This document shows, in pieces, positions 1 to 11,412 of a stretch of DNA of 60,000 nt. A program made the position numbers and the translations under genes. Below the pieces are notes generated by a model. It saw nothing but the letters and a program-made list of their open reading frames with translations. It had not been told where the DNA came from and did not search any database. The DNA comes from Adiantum capillus-veneris (taxonomy: Eukaryota > Streptophyta > Polypodiopsida > Polypodiales > Pteridaceae), in assembly GCA_014529385.2 (NCBI GenBank), contig CM043970.1, positions 62,175,496 through 62,235,495 of the forward strand, in the 5' to 3' direction. How positions within the stretch are numbered: the first letter of the stretch is position 1; every line of letters starts with the position of its first letter.

Positions 1-740
1 ACTAGTGGGCTTCTCATTTGACCTATGTACAGTTCTGGGGGTTTATGCGCGTTTGCCAAGGCAAGAGCCTTCTGAACAGGAACCGGATTAGCTAATTGCT
101 AATCCCCCACAGGTACGCACAGTTCCATCACGAAAGATTGCGAGTTTGGAGAGTTTTCTCGCGTGAAAACTCGTCCAATTCACAGGGGAACTGTCCCATT
201 GCGTGCGGAAGCCCTTGGGACACGCGTAGGCGTGTTCGCTCCGCTAAAAACGATCCGAAACAGGGAATTACAGCCTGCTGTGTTTTTCTGCAGGTTTAGG
301 GTTTCCCACCTAAACTGCAAGGGAACATCGGGGGAGCCTCGTGAGAGCCTTGGGATGCGTGTACAAGCTTTTGGGCACCCGACAGTGAAAAACAGGGAAT
401 TACAGCCCGCTGAATTTCTGTGACAGCTCACCAGAAAGCTTCCAGATAGCGAAGGAATCCGTCCTAGACAGGTGCTTTTGACCTATAGGGGTTTTTGCGC
501 CGTTATGGTGCCAAAATCAGGTCGAAAATCTGCGTTTTCAGCCCTCGCCAGGTTTGGACAGCTTTGTGAAAGCTTGTGCGAAGTGGTCGGATCGTCTACC
601 TTAATTTGAATAAAGAAATACCAAAAGGGGCGCCAGTCTTTGGGGCCTACAGGGTGTCGGTCTCGTGTGCGCAGTGATATTCTAGTTGCTGGACGCAACT
701 GTGTTCTCTTCCCTTCTCAGTGCTCTGTGTAAAGTTAACA
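1..740 (+). repeat. Unassigned repetitive segment, possible LTR 3' portion
   Basis: No coding region is supported here. At 609-634 the sequence AATAAAGAAATACC followed by a GGGGCGCC box closely matches the same motif inside both LTRs of the element at 24852-27724 (about 25277 and 27551), where it lies in the presumed transcript-end region. The segment ends near 740 in TTAACA, which could be an LTR end, but no primer-binding site follows and the left end is outside the window. An imperfect duplication with an offset of about 132 bp is visible: CAGGGAATTACAGCC occurs at 261 and 393. A solo or truncated LTR is the best guess. Confidence 0.35.
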
Positions 741-814
741 GGTAATTGAAATAGTACCGCCCTCTACGTTGTACAGGCTGGTTATACTGTCCTCGTAGGA
801 GACCTCGACCCATA

Positions 815-1860
815 GCACAGGCGCAGCCTCCCAACGCTGAGCATGCCCAACAGCGAGACACTTAGAACGCACAGGCTCATACCTCGATTGAGACCAACGA
901 TCAGAAAGCTGACGGTTGGCAGCAGGTGCTTGGCCGCCGCGGACAGGGGCGGGCTCGCCCCTGTGCTCCCCTATGTGGCCGACCTTCTGCAGCTCAGCAG
1001 CAGTGGGTCCCGACTGGGAAACGTTTTGACCCCCTTCAGCAGGATCCTCCTAAGGAGGCTCCGTCCACTTTTCAGTTCCTCCACCTCCACCTCCACCTCC
1101 ACCTCCTCCTCCCTCAGACGCTGCCGCTCCGCCTCCCCCTCTTCCACCTCCACTGTTGACTTCCGTCCCTCCTTTCTCCCCGGTGGGGCCTACAGGCTTA
1201 TCTCTCGACACCTCCGCTGCTCCTCCTTAGAAGCACGGGACTGGACACGTGTCTACTGCGAGGTGATCTCTTAGTAGTGCTTTTGCTACGAGCCGTGTGG
1301 CTCGAAAGGGACAACCCCACTTGAGGCCGCCTTTTTTGGTGCAGACTTCTCCTGTTAGCAGCAGTCCCTAGAGGTTTGACTAGCTTTGACATTTGCAGAC
1401 GCTAGGACTTCTTCGACTACAGCTTCACACGATTTCGGGGCGACTCTTCTCCTAACCTGAAGAAGTCTTGCTTTCGAATCCACGTCCTCTTTCTGGAAGC
1501 TAGAGGCATTGAAGCTTTGGACACAACGGTGGGTTTCTCCTTTCCGCTGTGCGGTAGGGATTCCATAGTGTGGACCCAGCACACAGTTCTTGACTGGCTC
1601 CAAATTTAGGCTATTGAGTTCTTGCACCACATAGGAGACTTAGGGGTGACAGATTTTGTAGAGACACTTTGGCCTCTTGCCAAGTTCAGCGTGACGCCTC
1701 CTGATGTAGCGGGTTCCAGGCACATTGTGGTGCATTTGTTTCCTGACACTCAGAGCCCTCCTTGTTATGTATTTGTACATGAGGATTCTTGGACAAAGGA
1801 TGTAGCCCTTCGGGCTGCACGCTCGGCTTGGGCCTAGGCGGGACAGTCACTCCTTTCGTG
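815..1860 (+). pseudogene. LINE A ORF1 remnant (proline/serine-rich linker and conserved C-terminal block)
   Basis: Remnant of the nucleic-acid-binding ORF1 protein. Two blocks match copy 2. The first (about 926-1159) carries the phrase AAQQQW followed by a low-complexity stretch from a CCACCT-type repeat. The second (about 1495-1837) carries LWPLAKF, HIVVHLF and SPPCYVFVHEDSWTK, which reappear almost unchanged at 17591-18046 on the minus strand. The N-terminal DUF4283-like and zinc-knuckle parts seen in copy 2 are absent. Stops and frameshifts interrupt it, including a TAG near 1608. The role as LINE ORF1 rests on position and on copy 2. Confidence 0.6.
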
Positions 1861-1964
1861 CTTGTCTAGAGGTCGTTCGGATGCGGATTACTCCCCATCC
1901 AAACCGGCCTCAAAGATAGCGAGGTTGGCTGCTATGGCAGCATCTGTTTTCTCTGCCTGACTCC

Positions 1965-2760
1965 ATGAGGATCATCTCATGGAATGTGCAGGGATTAGGA
2001 GGGTCCCAATTTTAGCGTCAGAGGGGTCAGCTGCGTCAGGAGCTTTAGAGATGCCTTGTGGGTGGTGAGATTGATATTCTTACGCTTCAGGAGCATCATC
2101 TTTGTAAGAGCCGCATAAGACGGTGTGGTGAAATTTTGCGTGGTTGCTATGAGACGTTTTGGTCAGCTGCATTTGGACCTGGAGTCATCCAGGGAGGAGT
2201 ATGTATGACACTGTGGATTCTTTGCAGCAGGCCATTCTGGGCAGAGGGATTATTGTGCTAGGCAGGGTAAAGTGGATCACTATGCAGGTTTGGGTTGCCT
2301 CATGGGCTTCCTGAACATCTATGCGCCCAATGTGGCGTGCAGAGTTTTGGTCTCACATTGTTGAGTCTCTGCCGAAGGCAGAGCAATAGTGCATTCGGGG
2401 TGACTTCAACATGCTGGAGGATCCCTCAGACAGGATTGGATGTAGCCATACTACTGTGCATGTAGTTTTGTTGGCAGCTTGGGCGGGGTTATATATGACT
2501 CTGCGGGTTTTAGATGTGTGGGAGCATTCTAGCTTTGTGAGGCCCGTAGACAGCTTGGCCCTCTCTTGTTCGGACCACAGAGTGAGAGGAGTGAATCTAT
2601 CTCGGATAGATCGCTTCTACACTAGTGACCACTTTTGTGACTTGGGTGGGACAATTTGCATTCTGGCTGGGACTTCTTTTTCGGACCATGCACCAGTGAT
2701 CCTGACAGCGACAGATAGACAGAGGAGGTAGAGCACGATGCTACGTATCCCAGAGAGGGT
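1965..2760 (+). pseudogene. LINE A ORF2 endonuclease (APE type), broken
   Basis: The apurinic endonuclease-like domain nicks target DNA to prime reverse transcription. It starts at ATG 1965 with MRIISWNVQGLGG. The catalytic-region motifs are readable: LTLQEHH near 2073, GDFNMLEDPSDR at about 2399-2435, and SFSDHAPVIL near 2680. Stops occur near 2013 and 2049, and the frame changes between 2260 and 2400. Copy 2 has the same domain as one open frame at 16380-17315, which confirms the alignment. A linker follows (2738-3281), including WTQVGDRVTRAFFETVG, which is also shared with copy 2. Confidence 0.8.
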
Positions 2761-3281
2761 TTTGTTGGACTCCGAGCTCAGAGAGCGAGTGGTGGCTCTT
2801 TGGATAGAGGGCTTAGATATGCAGGACTCTCCTGCTCACAGAGTGGCCTTTGGACTTGCTCAGCTTAGTCGGCTTTTTACTCAAGAGTCCATGGCGAGAG
2901 AGGAGCAGCGTCTCCGACCGAGACGTTGCTTTCTTGTAGAGGATGCAGGAGCAACATGGTGACAGTCCTTGGTTAGAGGAGTAGTTACAATAGGCTCGCC
3001 AGGAGCTTGCCAGCACAGAGGAGAGGCGCCATGAGTTTGCTTTCGACCGACAGGCATCTCACTGGACCCAGGTGGGTGACAGAGTGACACGGGCTTTCTT
3101 TGAGACAGTGGGACCCCGACATACGCATGCCATGGTTAGCCAGTTGAGAAGGCGTGATGGGTCAGTTGCTTCAGAGCCTGAGGACATGCGAGGAGTTGCT
3201 ACTGACTTTTACCCTGACCTACTGTCAGCAGAGCCTCAGTCAGAGCGTCAGGATGCATGCAGAGAGCAGGTTTGGGCATAG

Positions 3282-4460
3282 ATGTGTTGTCTTGTGACTG
3301 AGGAGATGCGCCAGAGGCTTGAGCTGCCTCTTCAGCTAGAGGAGCTCCACGTAGCCCTTAGGGCACTACCTTGTGGTAGCTGTCCAGGTGAGGATGATTT
3401 GACTCCCAGCTTTTTCTTAGAGTACTGGGACTTGCTTGGCTCAGATCTTTGCAACGCTTTTCAGTACATTCTGCACATTGAAGAGATGCTTGACATCATG
3501 AGTGAGGGTCTGATTTACCTTATTCCCAAGGAGGGTGTCTCCTTGGATGAGATTCGACAGTGGTAGCCCATCACCATCCTCAACTCAGCCTACAAAATTC
3601 TTGCCAAGGCTCTGAGTTTGAGGATTCAACCACTTCTATAGAGCATTATACAGACAGGTTTTGTCAAGGAGCATAGTATCCTTGACAACATCTTTACGTT
3701 TTGGGAGGCTTTTGCCCTCGTTAGCCTCCGTGGTGAGGATCTGGTGATACTTCTTGATTTTGAGAAGGCCTACGATAGAGTTGACTGGGACTTTTTGGGG
3801 CACTCTACGTAGGATGGGCTTCTCAGATGCTTGGATCAGAGGTGTGTCAGCTCTTTACAGACGGGCACACAGTCTGGTACTTTTGGCAGGTGGTAGAGGA
3901 GATCGCTTCATGCTCACACGGTCGGTCAGATAGGGCTGCCCTCTTGCCCCCTTCCTCTTTTTGTTCTATGCTGAACGATGAGCAGATTTTTGGTTTCATA
4001 GCAGGCTGGTCTACATGGCTTAGTGCTCCCAATTCGGGGCGACGAGTTGACAACTCAGCTTTGTATTTGGAGGGCCATGAGGCCAACCTTCACATGTGTG
4101 AGCAGGCTCTTGAGACCTTTTGTTGTGCATCAAGCACACGGATCAACTGGAGAAAGACTGTGGCTTTCTCGGTTGGTAGTGGTCCTACGCCTGATTGGCT
4201 GCTAGATGAGGGTTTCAGATGGATTCCCCTAGGCACTCCAGTTCGATACTTGGGTTGTCAGGTTGGTTTGGACTTGTCTCCTGAGCAGCAGATTGCTCCC
4301 CTCCTCCTGTCCATCAGGAGGAAGCTATTACATTGGAGCTCCGCACGACTTTCTCGGGCAGGCAGAGTTGTAGTGGCCAACCAGGTGTTGTTGGCTACTA
4401 TATATGGTACATCACATCTTGTTAAATCTTTTCGAGTTCGTGCATCAGCCAGGTAGAGAG
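3282..4460 (+). pseudogene. LINE A ORF2 reverse transcriptase, broken
   Basis: RNA-directed DNA polymerase domain of an L1-type LINE. Readable motifs are PITILNSAYKILAKALSLR (about 3570-3627), GFVKEHSILDNIF (about 3658), and motif A ILLDFEKAYDRVDWDF (about 3749-3796). The region of the catalytic Asp-Asp box is damaged: where an L1 RT would read FADD-x-ALYL, the sequence near 4035-4065 reads RRVDNSALYL. The thumb region (PVRYLGCQVGLDLS, near 4228) follows in the same frame. Stops at 3564 and about 3639 and a frame change near 3800 break the gene. This whole domain is missing from copy 2. Confidence 0.8.
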
Positions 4461-4679
4461 GCTGATAAGGAATTTCCTTTGGTCAGGGCGCAACACTCAG
4501 ATAGCCCGGGCCAAAGTAGCCTATCAGGTGATCACTCTTCCTTGTTCTCGGGGGGGGGGGATCATAGACCCAGCACAACAGAGCAAAGCCCTTCTTGGGA
4601 AGTTTGTTGTCAGAGGATTGCTTCCAAAGGAGGAGCCCTGGAAGGAGTTTTTGCTTCAGCCGCTTAGTGCTAGAGTGCC

Positions 4680-5420
4680 TTAGGCTGGAGGCCCTTGAAG
4701 ACCTTCGACCAGATGGATTTTCACAGAGTTGCGTAGAGTTGGCCTGAGTAGGAGACTGGAGGACCGTTTTGCTGTGAGTCTGCTTCGCTCCTGGGAGCAG
4801 TTGAGGAGAGGCCTGGAGCAGCACCAACCTACTTGCACGGAGCAGCATCTGCGAAAGCCCCTTGTTTGGAACCCCATGGTTAGCACTCGGATAGGCCACT
4901 TGGTTGGTAGTAGGCCTCATGTTCCTTGGGGTCCCATTGCAGAGGGTCCTGCACGCTCCTTCGGTGACTGGCTATAGTTCAGGCTTGTCAGAGGAGCTTC
5001 AGAGCATGCAGCTACTACAGGGCATGAGAGGGGTGCAGAGCATGTGTCAAGACATCACAGAGGCAGTACCAGCTGAGTGGCTCACACCTCTCGAGTCAGT
5101 AGCGCCTAGATGAATGGGGGCCTTCACACGACTAGAGGTCCTCATCGCAATTCGGGCTTGTGCACTACCTCATTGGCAGGAGGAGGGTCTCACAACTGAG
5201 TTCTTGCCAGCTTTTTGGGCGCGGTTGTGGGATGACAGACAGCCGCGATGAGTCACCTTGTTCCAGTGGCTAGTTGGACATAGAGCTACAGCAGTGGGGA
5301 GTTGGCTTGTACAAAGTGGTCTCTCAGTAGCATGCGCAGCTTGTGGCCATTCTGTGGAGAGTCAGCGTCATTGTCTTTGGGACTGTCCTATGGCATAGTA
5401 GGTTTGGCTTTCCACAACAC
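4680..5420 (+). pseudogene. LINE A ORF2 C-terminal region with zinc-binding motif
   Basis: Region downstream of the RT. The segment at 4729-4977 (GLSRRLEDRFAVSLLRSW) is found again in copy 2 at 16194-16376. Further on, about 5255-5400, the frame reads LFQWLVGHRATAVGSWL followed by CAACGHSVESQRHCLWDC. This is the C-x2-C...H-x4-C pattern of the zinc-binding domain at the end of plant LINE reverse transcriptases (zf-RVT). The frame is interrupted several times. Weaker similarity to copy 2 continues to about 5160; beyond 5420 only the 3' tail, without recognisable coding, remains. Confidence 0.65.
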
Positions 5421-6349
5421 GAGAGTACTCTTGGGGGGCAACTGCTTGGTCCACTCTCACGGGCCCGGCACTACAGTTTGAGCTATCCTGCACCAGCAAG
5501 ATGATAGTGTTCCAGGGGGGTCGACCTACACTCGAGCCTACTACAAAGCTTACTCCACAGTAGTGGTGCAGTGAGAGAGATGAGTGTTGGGAGCTCATCT
5601 GCGGCCTGACACTTTGGTTCATCTGGCAGGCCCGCTGCTACCGCATCTTCGAGACTCGCTCTGTACCACCGGCAGAAATAGTTAGAGATCTTTGGCTAGA
5701 GCTAATCCATACTCTCAGGGGACAGTTCGAGAGACTCTAGGGCAGATCCGACCGCATGCGGGATCGTAGAGAGGCTTTCCTTCGACTCTGGCGCCCTGGG
5801 CCTTTCTTCACCATGGTCCAAGGTGGGCTCAGATGGCACTACCATCCACCTGTGTGGATTTTCCCTCCTCCCATCTCTTGATTTAGCCTCATTGTACATA
5901 TGCTGTTTTTTCATTGGGAGAGTCTCCCCTCATGATTGCTGTAGCCCTCTCTAGTAGAGGTGGTTGTAGCCCTATGGGCAGCCTCATTAACTAATAGAAG
6001 GATCTTTTTCTGAGAAAGAAGAGACCAACACTCAAGCAAATTGGGATATTTTGGGTTGATGACCTCACTCTAACAAACTAGCACGCATGCAAGAGCTGAT
6101 GCTAGAGATCAAGCCAGCAAGGGAGAGGGAAAATTGCTTTCCACAGAGGAGGGAGAGTAGTGGTTTTTGAAAGACTCTCCGCATGACGGTGCGAGACCTA
6201 TGGGACTAACCTTAAAATGGATGCATGAAGTGTAATGGATCAATGAAGCTAGATGTAGGTGCATTTGAGGATAGCTTCACGGGAAGAGACATTATTTTTT
6301 AGTTTGAGACGCATCAGACTCCTGGTGGCACATTACCTAGAGTGACGGG

Positions 6350-7057
6350 ATACCATTGGGAGACTACTTGTCGATAGGATTGCGAGATCAACACAGAGGA
6401 TGTGGGTCAGCTGTTGTGGCAGTCCTATTTAGGGAGGAGCTTCAGCCCCTCATTCGTATTGTTCAGAGAGATGAGCAGGCTAGATATATGTGGGTTAGAG
6501 TTAGAGCGGAGATAGGGAGGCCACTCTACCTTGCAATATGCTATTTCTCCCCAGCGCATCTCATTATGCACTGCCCAAGGGGCAACCACCCTACATAATA
6601 TTGGATGAGGACATATAGGAGTTAGGAGACTTTAATGCCTGGACGGTCTCAGACAGCTTTCTACGATACCTCGGACGAAATGTTGAGAGAGTTGGATGTC
6701 TATGATATGGGATTGGCCAAGTGTTCGCAGGATGAGGAGCACACTAGGTATGGCGAATATTTGACAGACATGGGGATTGCACATGGACTGGCCATCTTGA
6801 ATTGCCTCTAGAGATTTCCAACATCAAGTGGGTTTACTTGTTTTCCTCACACACATCGGGCTAGCATAGTGGATTATGTCTTGGCTCAGCCCAATTTTAT
6901 ACCCTCTATTCAGGACTTTAGAGTCGGGCCTAGGCCTATCGTGGTAGCAGTCGATTATGCCCTCCTCACGTTTACCGTTTCATTCCAATTCAGCATAGCT
7001 CGATTGGCATCCACAGACATCTACACATACCTGATACACTTTTACTTCGGAGACTAA
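6350..7057 (+). pseudogene. LINE B endonuclease remnant
   Basis: APE-type endonuclease of LINE B. In one frame, about 6356-6560 reads GLRDQHRGCGSAVVAVLF and then WVRVRAEIGRPLYLAICYFSP, the central strands typical of these enzymes. GDFNAWT, containing the catalytic Asp-Asn pair, follows near 6629-6650. The end of the domain is VDYVLAQPNFIPSIQDFRVGP and DYALLTFTV (6869-7000), where the usual DHA/SDH catalytic triplet is read as DYA. Frames change around 6600 and 6750. The other B copies in the window are 5' truncated and lack this domain. Confidence 0.65.
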
Positions 7058-7559
7058 TTCTGTCTACGTAGATGGTATATAGACGTTTATACATAGAGGA
7101 TCCTGGGAGACCTCTAGAGGAGCTCACTTATATATTGACAGACACTGCAGGATGCAATAGCAGAGGCATACCCACACATTGAGCTTGGGCAGCGACGACA
7201 TTTTGGGAGCATACTCCATAAAAGTTGGTATGATGAGGAGTGCAGAGAGGCGAGAGCCTGAGGTACTTCTAGGAGCCATCACGCACAGGTAGTCACGGAT
7301 TGCTTCTCGGCACTTGGTGCGACGGAAGGAGAGGGCGTTTCTAGCTCGATTAGAGCAGGATTTATACTAGCTATTTTTGAGCCAGAACTCAGGCGAGGCA
7401 TGGTGACTCTTCCATCGGCATTCTCCCCCACCAGTCATCACTTCTACGGAGGTATGGGGCCAATATGCATCATCTCCTACACATTCTTGGGGCAACCACT
7501 TTTTCCAGATTTGCCAGAGCCATGCCCACACACGTGCTTTCTTTACCGCAGAGATGGTT

Positions 7560-8260
7560 AAGAAGGCCATTGATAGGATGAGGACCAAGAGAGAATATGA
7601 TCATGATGGCCTAGTACTGCAAAGCATTTTATACATGCTAGAGATCTGCTTGCAAAGCTTCCTTGAGCAGAAATTGAGTAGATGGGCAGAGAGAGGGTGT
7701 GTAGGAGCAACATGATAGGCAGGTTTTACGAGAGGTTTATCTACTCTTGATCATATTTTGACACTCACAACCATTATTAAGGAGGGGAAATCACATGGGA
7801 GACGGCTCTATTGTTGCTTTGTGGATTTTTGCAAAAGCTAGATTGATGTGCAGAGTGCAGGAGATGGGGTTACCCACAGAGTTAATTTGGGGGATCATGG
7901 CTCTATATAGGCTAGTAGTGGGGCATGTGCGCACTCCAGAGGGGATTTTTGAGTTGGTTCACTCCACTATCGGGGTGAAACAGGGTTGCCCGCTATCTCC
8001 TACACTATTTGGCATGTATGTGGATGAGGTTTTTGACTACGTTGCCAGGGATGGTGATAGAGGAGCACAGTTGGTAGGGACATGGATCCCACTATTGTTA
8101 TATATTGATGATATCGTGTTGAATTTTGACTCCCCGGAGGGAATGCAACATCACTTAGATGCTTTGTACACATTTGCTTATGATAGTGGATTGTTTGTTA
8201 ACCTTGGGAAAACCAAGGTTATGGTGTTTAACACTACACCAGAGTGGGTCAAGAAGTGAG
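7560..8260 (+). pseudogene. LINE B reverse transcriptase remnant, copy 1
   Basis: RT domain with a large deletion. The start (about 7550-7640, KKAIDRMRTKREYDHDGL) aligns with copies 3 and 4. The middle that contains motif A in those copies is damaged: near 7822 only the phrase WIFAKARLM remains where they read FVDFRKAFD. From 7795 to 8259 one open frame holds GLPTELIWGIMALYR, STIGVKQGCPLSPTLFGMYVDE (motif B region) and LLYIDDIVLNF. The catalytic box is YIDD rather than the YADD seen in copies 3 and 4. NLGKTKVMVFNTTPEWV ends the frame. Confidence 0.75.
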
Positions 8261-8463
8261 CACTCACATTTATGTATGGCCAAGAGACAGTGTAGTAGAC
8301 AAATGCATACACCTATCTTGGGGGTAGTCTTCAATGGACCGGTGTTTTCATTGAGGAGAGCAGCAGAGACTAGATTGACGAGATCTTATGCAGCTTTGGG
8401 GGGATGTGTTTGTAGGTTCAGTTTCAGGAACCTCGAACAAAGTTTTGGCTCTTTGACACTCTA

Positions 8464-9809
8464 GTGGCTTCAGCTATGCCTTATGGAGTTCAGATATGGG
8501 GACCCTCAGTGGACCACCATGGCAGATCTGGTAGCACTGATGGATGGGGATGTATGGAGAGGCCTTTCGTCGCTATGATGTCTCACATGATTCGGGCTAA
8601 GGCCTCAGTGCCACATAAGATTATTAGAGCTGAGCTAGTTGTCCCCCCTCTCGTGGTCGAGGCACTTACTAGATCAGTATCCTTCATACATAGTTTATGG
8701 GACCTTCCAAAGACATATATGCTTTGCTAGCCCTACAAGGGAATACAACATGCTCATATGGCCAAATGACATCATGGTTTCAGTCATATGTATCAACATG
8801 GATAAACTGCCTCTGTTCTAGTACTAATTGAATGCACCCTCCCTATCTCTCACACGGATAGAGATTAGTAGACTCATACGTCAAGATCTGATTCAGGATC
8901 TGATTCAGCTAGATACCAGGAGGACATGGATATAGCCGACATAGGAGTTGGGCACGAAGATGGCTTCTATAGAGAGCATCTTCTCCAACTAATAGAGGAT
9001 GGATATGTGATCAGACCTACCTATATGGACCTCCTTTATCCCATAGGATACAATGTGCTAATGGTCAGATGCGCACATCATGGCATCAATTAGAGTTTGA
9101 GATTGGCAGCTTTAGGCGAGTACCAATAGAGGTCAGGATTTGCCAGTTGTGTCATATAGAGCCAGAGACAAAGTTGGATCATATATGTCATTGTCCGATA
9201 TACTATGAGATACGAGGCCACTTTCATTGTTTGGACCGCTGGCTAGAGTCATGAGATACCAAGATCAGAGATGCCTCGGGTTGTTTTTGCTACAGCTGCG
9301 CAGACACAGGGAGTCTATTGAGCATAATCATAGGGGACGCCCATTTTTGGGCTTCCTATCCCCACTTTTCCGTCCCCACTTGTCGTCCCACCCTCTTTTT
9401 TACACTAAAAATCCATTTAAGCCCCGTCCCCACTCGGGACGCGTCCCTTGTGACTATGCTATCGAGGAGATCAGGAAGTGGGAGACATTCACAGAGGGAG
9501 ATAACTGACTTCTTTAGAGTAGGGACTCGGCAGTCAGAGGAGCAAGCTTCGGATCATATTTCGAAGTCCACCTATACGAGAGGTATATTAGTTGACAGAG
9601 CCATTGAGCTCCGAACAACTGGATGCCCACGTCTACGAGGGCGACCACGACATCTACAGAGGCTCCATCAGACGATGAGGACTATCCTAGCACGACATGG
9701 GAGACGTCTTGTACGACTATTTACAGAGGCGGACATTGACGATGCTCTTCAGCATCCAATGCGATACTTTCTTAGAAAATGCCTGACGCTGGGGATCCTC
9801 GGACATTGA
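8464..9809 (+). pseudogene. LINE B ORF2 C-terminal region, copy 1
   Basis: Post-RT region. Blocks shared with other copies are YGVQIWGPSVDHHGRSG (8482), ICQLCHIEPETKLDHICHC (about 9138-9195, a CCHC-like cluster seen as CRLCQLAPETELHYICHC in copy 3), and a basic C-terminus around RGILVDRAIELRTTG (about 9580-9625, matching RGILLDRAIELGRSR in copy 4). A GC-rich insertion at 9333-9448 interrupts the end. Stops occur between all blocks. The zinc-like cluster is usual for the end of non-LTR RT proteins and may help RNA binding. Confidence 0.65.
9333..9448. repeat. Small GC-rich insertion with inverted GGGACGC ends
   Basis: A segment of about 116 bp inside LINE B copy 1 that is absent at the matching place in copy 4. 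It starts GGGGACGC and ends GCGTCCCT, so the outer 7 bases are inverted. An inner GGGACGCGTCCC palindrome sits near the right end. No target-site duplication is obvious. It may be a very small MITE-like insertion or simply a local rearrangement. Confidence 0.3.
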
Positions 9810-9963
9810 TGATGATGAGGACGATGATAATAATTATTTTAGTTCACTTTACTTCATTTTTATTTTGTACACAGACATTGTATGAGATCCACCAAGATTG
9901 TATCAATTTGGTCTCATAGGTCGCTACGGCCTTTTTGAAGGCGTTTAATATAATTTTTCAACA

Positions 9964-9990
9964 CTCTCTCTCTCTCTCTCTCTCTCTCTC
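9964..9990 (+). repeat. (TC)n tail of LINE B copy 1
   Basis: Pure CT run directly following the conserved LINE B 3' end. LINE B copy 2 starts at its right edge. Confidence 0.95.
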
Positions 9991-11269
9991 AGGTTTGCTG
10001 CTTTATCCATCGCAGGCGAGATATGGACCAAGATAGATTATCACGCAGAGCTTTTGAGGCATGCAGAAAGTTAGTTGAGACTAGTGACACAGGATCAGGG
10101 TATGCAGAGGTGATACTGCTACTGATGCGCTGCGGCTGGGATATAGATCATTTACCACTGCTCTAGTATGATCCCCATGCTCCACATTTGCAGCTCTCAC
10201 ATAGTGAGAGGAACACAGTTATGCGACAGGACCTATTGTAGCGCTATATGAGGCGGACATGGATCACCCCTCCCGAGCCCTTGCCCATGAAGATGCTATA
10301 TTATAGAGATAGTTATGAGCATCTCCGAAGATGGGTTTATTCAGAGACCTAGATATATAGATGTATACATGCCACACAGTGCTAGAGTGGCGATTGGTCA
10401 GCTCAGAGTGTCATCACATCAGCTTGAGATCGAGACAGGTAGAGCAGCACGGTCCCCAGAGCCGAGAGGATATGTAGGTTATGCCAGGAAGAGGTGGAGA
10501 GCGAGGAGCATTACATTTGCAGGTGCAGAGCATATGGTGACATTAGAGAGAAATACACTACCATCTTCCGTGGGCTCCCTTCACTCCGTCAGATTATGGA
10601 GTCAGTAGATCAGCGTCGACTTGGCCAGTTCTTGGTCGAGATACAACATCATAGAGATGCTCTACTATAGGTCCCTTCTACCACTACGAATGGCGGGTGA
10701 CAGTCACAACTCACTGACTTTTTCCAGAGATTTACACCAGTGCCGTCTTCGACACAGGGGGGGTTTACACTTTAGCGGACTGAGGACCTCCAATCCAGAC
10801 GGAGATGGCGAGCACCAGGTTACAGGACCCCTAGATCACATTAGGAGGAGATTATAGCGATTCGGGCTAGGCATCATCGTCATATCCAGGAGCGAATAGC
10901 CTACCTCCACACACACCTAAAGATTATGCTCCAGGAAATTTTTACCTCGCCATCACCTATGTATCAAATATTACACCCCCACTATGGTACTGGATGGAGC
11001 TAGATATATATGCATTACATTCTTGTATACCCTATGCATATAGGTTGCATATTGAGCCTTAGCAGTAGGGCTCCATCCATCATCCACTACATCACACCAG
11101 CAGCTCGGTACTTAGTCTACCTCTTTTCATATTGTTATTATCATTCTGTCCTCTTTTGATATCCAGAGGACATTGACAGTTGTACACTGATTTGTCTCAT
11201 AGGCCGAGTTCGGCCTCTAGCAGACGTTAATAAAGCTTTCTTTCTTTCTTTCTTTCTCTCTCTTCTTTC
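9991..11269 (+). mobile_element. LINE family B, copy 2 (5' truncated, divergent)
   Basis: A short, old copy holding only the post-RT region and 3' end. The stretch around 10250-10480 (RRTWI, then ARVAIGQLRVSSHQLEIETG) aligns with copy 3 at 12940-13130. Its 3' end reads TTTGTCTCATAGGCC, GAGTTC, GGCCT and then CAGACGTTAATAAAG before a CTTT/TC-rich tail (about 11236-11268). The hairpin stem is AGGCC/GGCCT here against AGGTC/GGCCT in the other copies. The protein is broken throughout. The 5' end abuts the TC run of copy 1 and the 3' tail abuts copy 3. Confidence 0.7.
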
Positions 11270-11412
11270 ATGAGCACTCCCCTCCCCCAATGATTACTTG
11301 TCTTGATGTGTGGGGTCAGTATGCCTCATCTTAATAAACGGTTCCTGGACACGACCTCCTTCTAGATCCTATAGAGCCATGCCCACCTACCAAAACCTTC
11401 TTTACCAGTGAG

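Larger units (their letters stand above)
790..5990 (+). mobile_element. L1-type LINE, family A, copy 1 (degenerate, 5' truncated)
   Basis: Plus-strand non-LTR retrotransposon with the order ORF1 remnant, AP endonuclease, reverse transcriptase and C-terminal zinc motif. It is recognised from its own motifs and from extended similarity to the minus-strand copy at 15920-22785, for example at 2411-2731 against 16380-17315. The 5' end lacks the DUF4283-like part present in copy 2, so it is 5' truncated near 790-815. The reading frame is broken by many stops and frameshifts. An 11-G run lies at 4550-4560. The 3' end is placed near 5990 where the repeated phrase TAGCCCTATGGGCAGCC fades; no clear poly(A) or TSD was found. 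Confidence 0.85.
6060..9990 (+). mobile_element. LINE family B, copy 1 (non-LTR retrotransposon with TC-repeat tail)
   Basis: This LINE family differs from A and C. Copy 1 has, in order, a short ORF1-like remnant (6060-6210, similar to 14793-14950), an AP endonuclease remnant, a long linker, RT, a zinc-like C-terminus and a 3' untranslated end. The 3' end reads TTGGTCTCATAGGTC, then GGCCT, then a GACGTTAA-like block (here GGCGTTTAA), then a TC run ending at 9990. The same end occurs at about 11200, 13800 and 29080. Many stops and frame changes show that it is dead. The next LINE B copy begins directly after the TC run. The clade is not certain; the RT resembles the jockey/I group more than L1. 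Confidence 0.8.
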
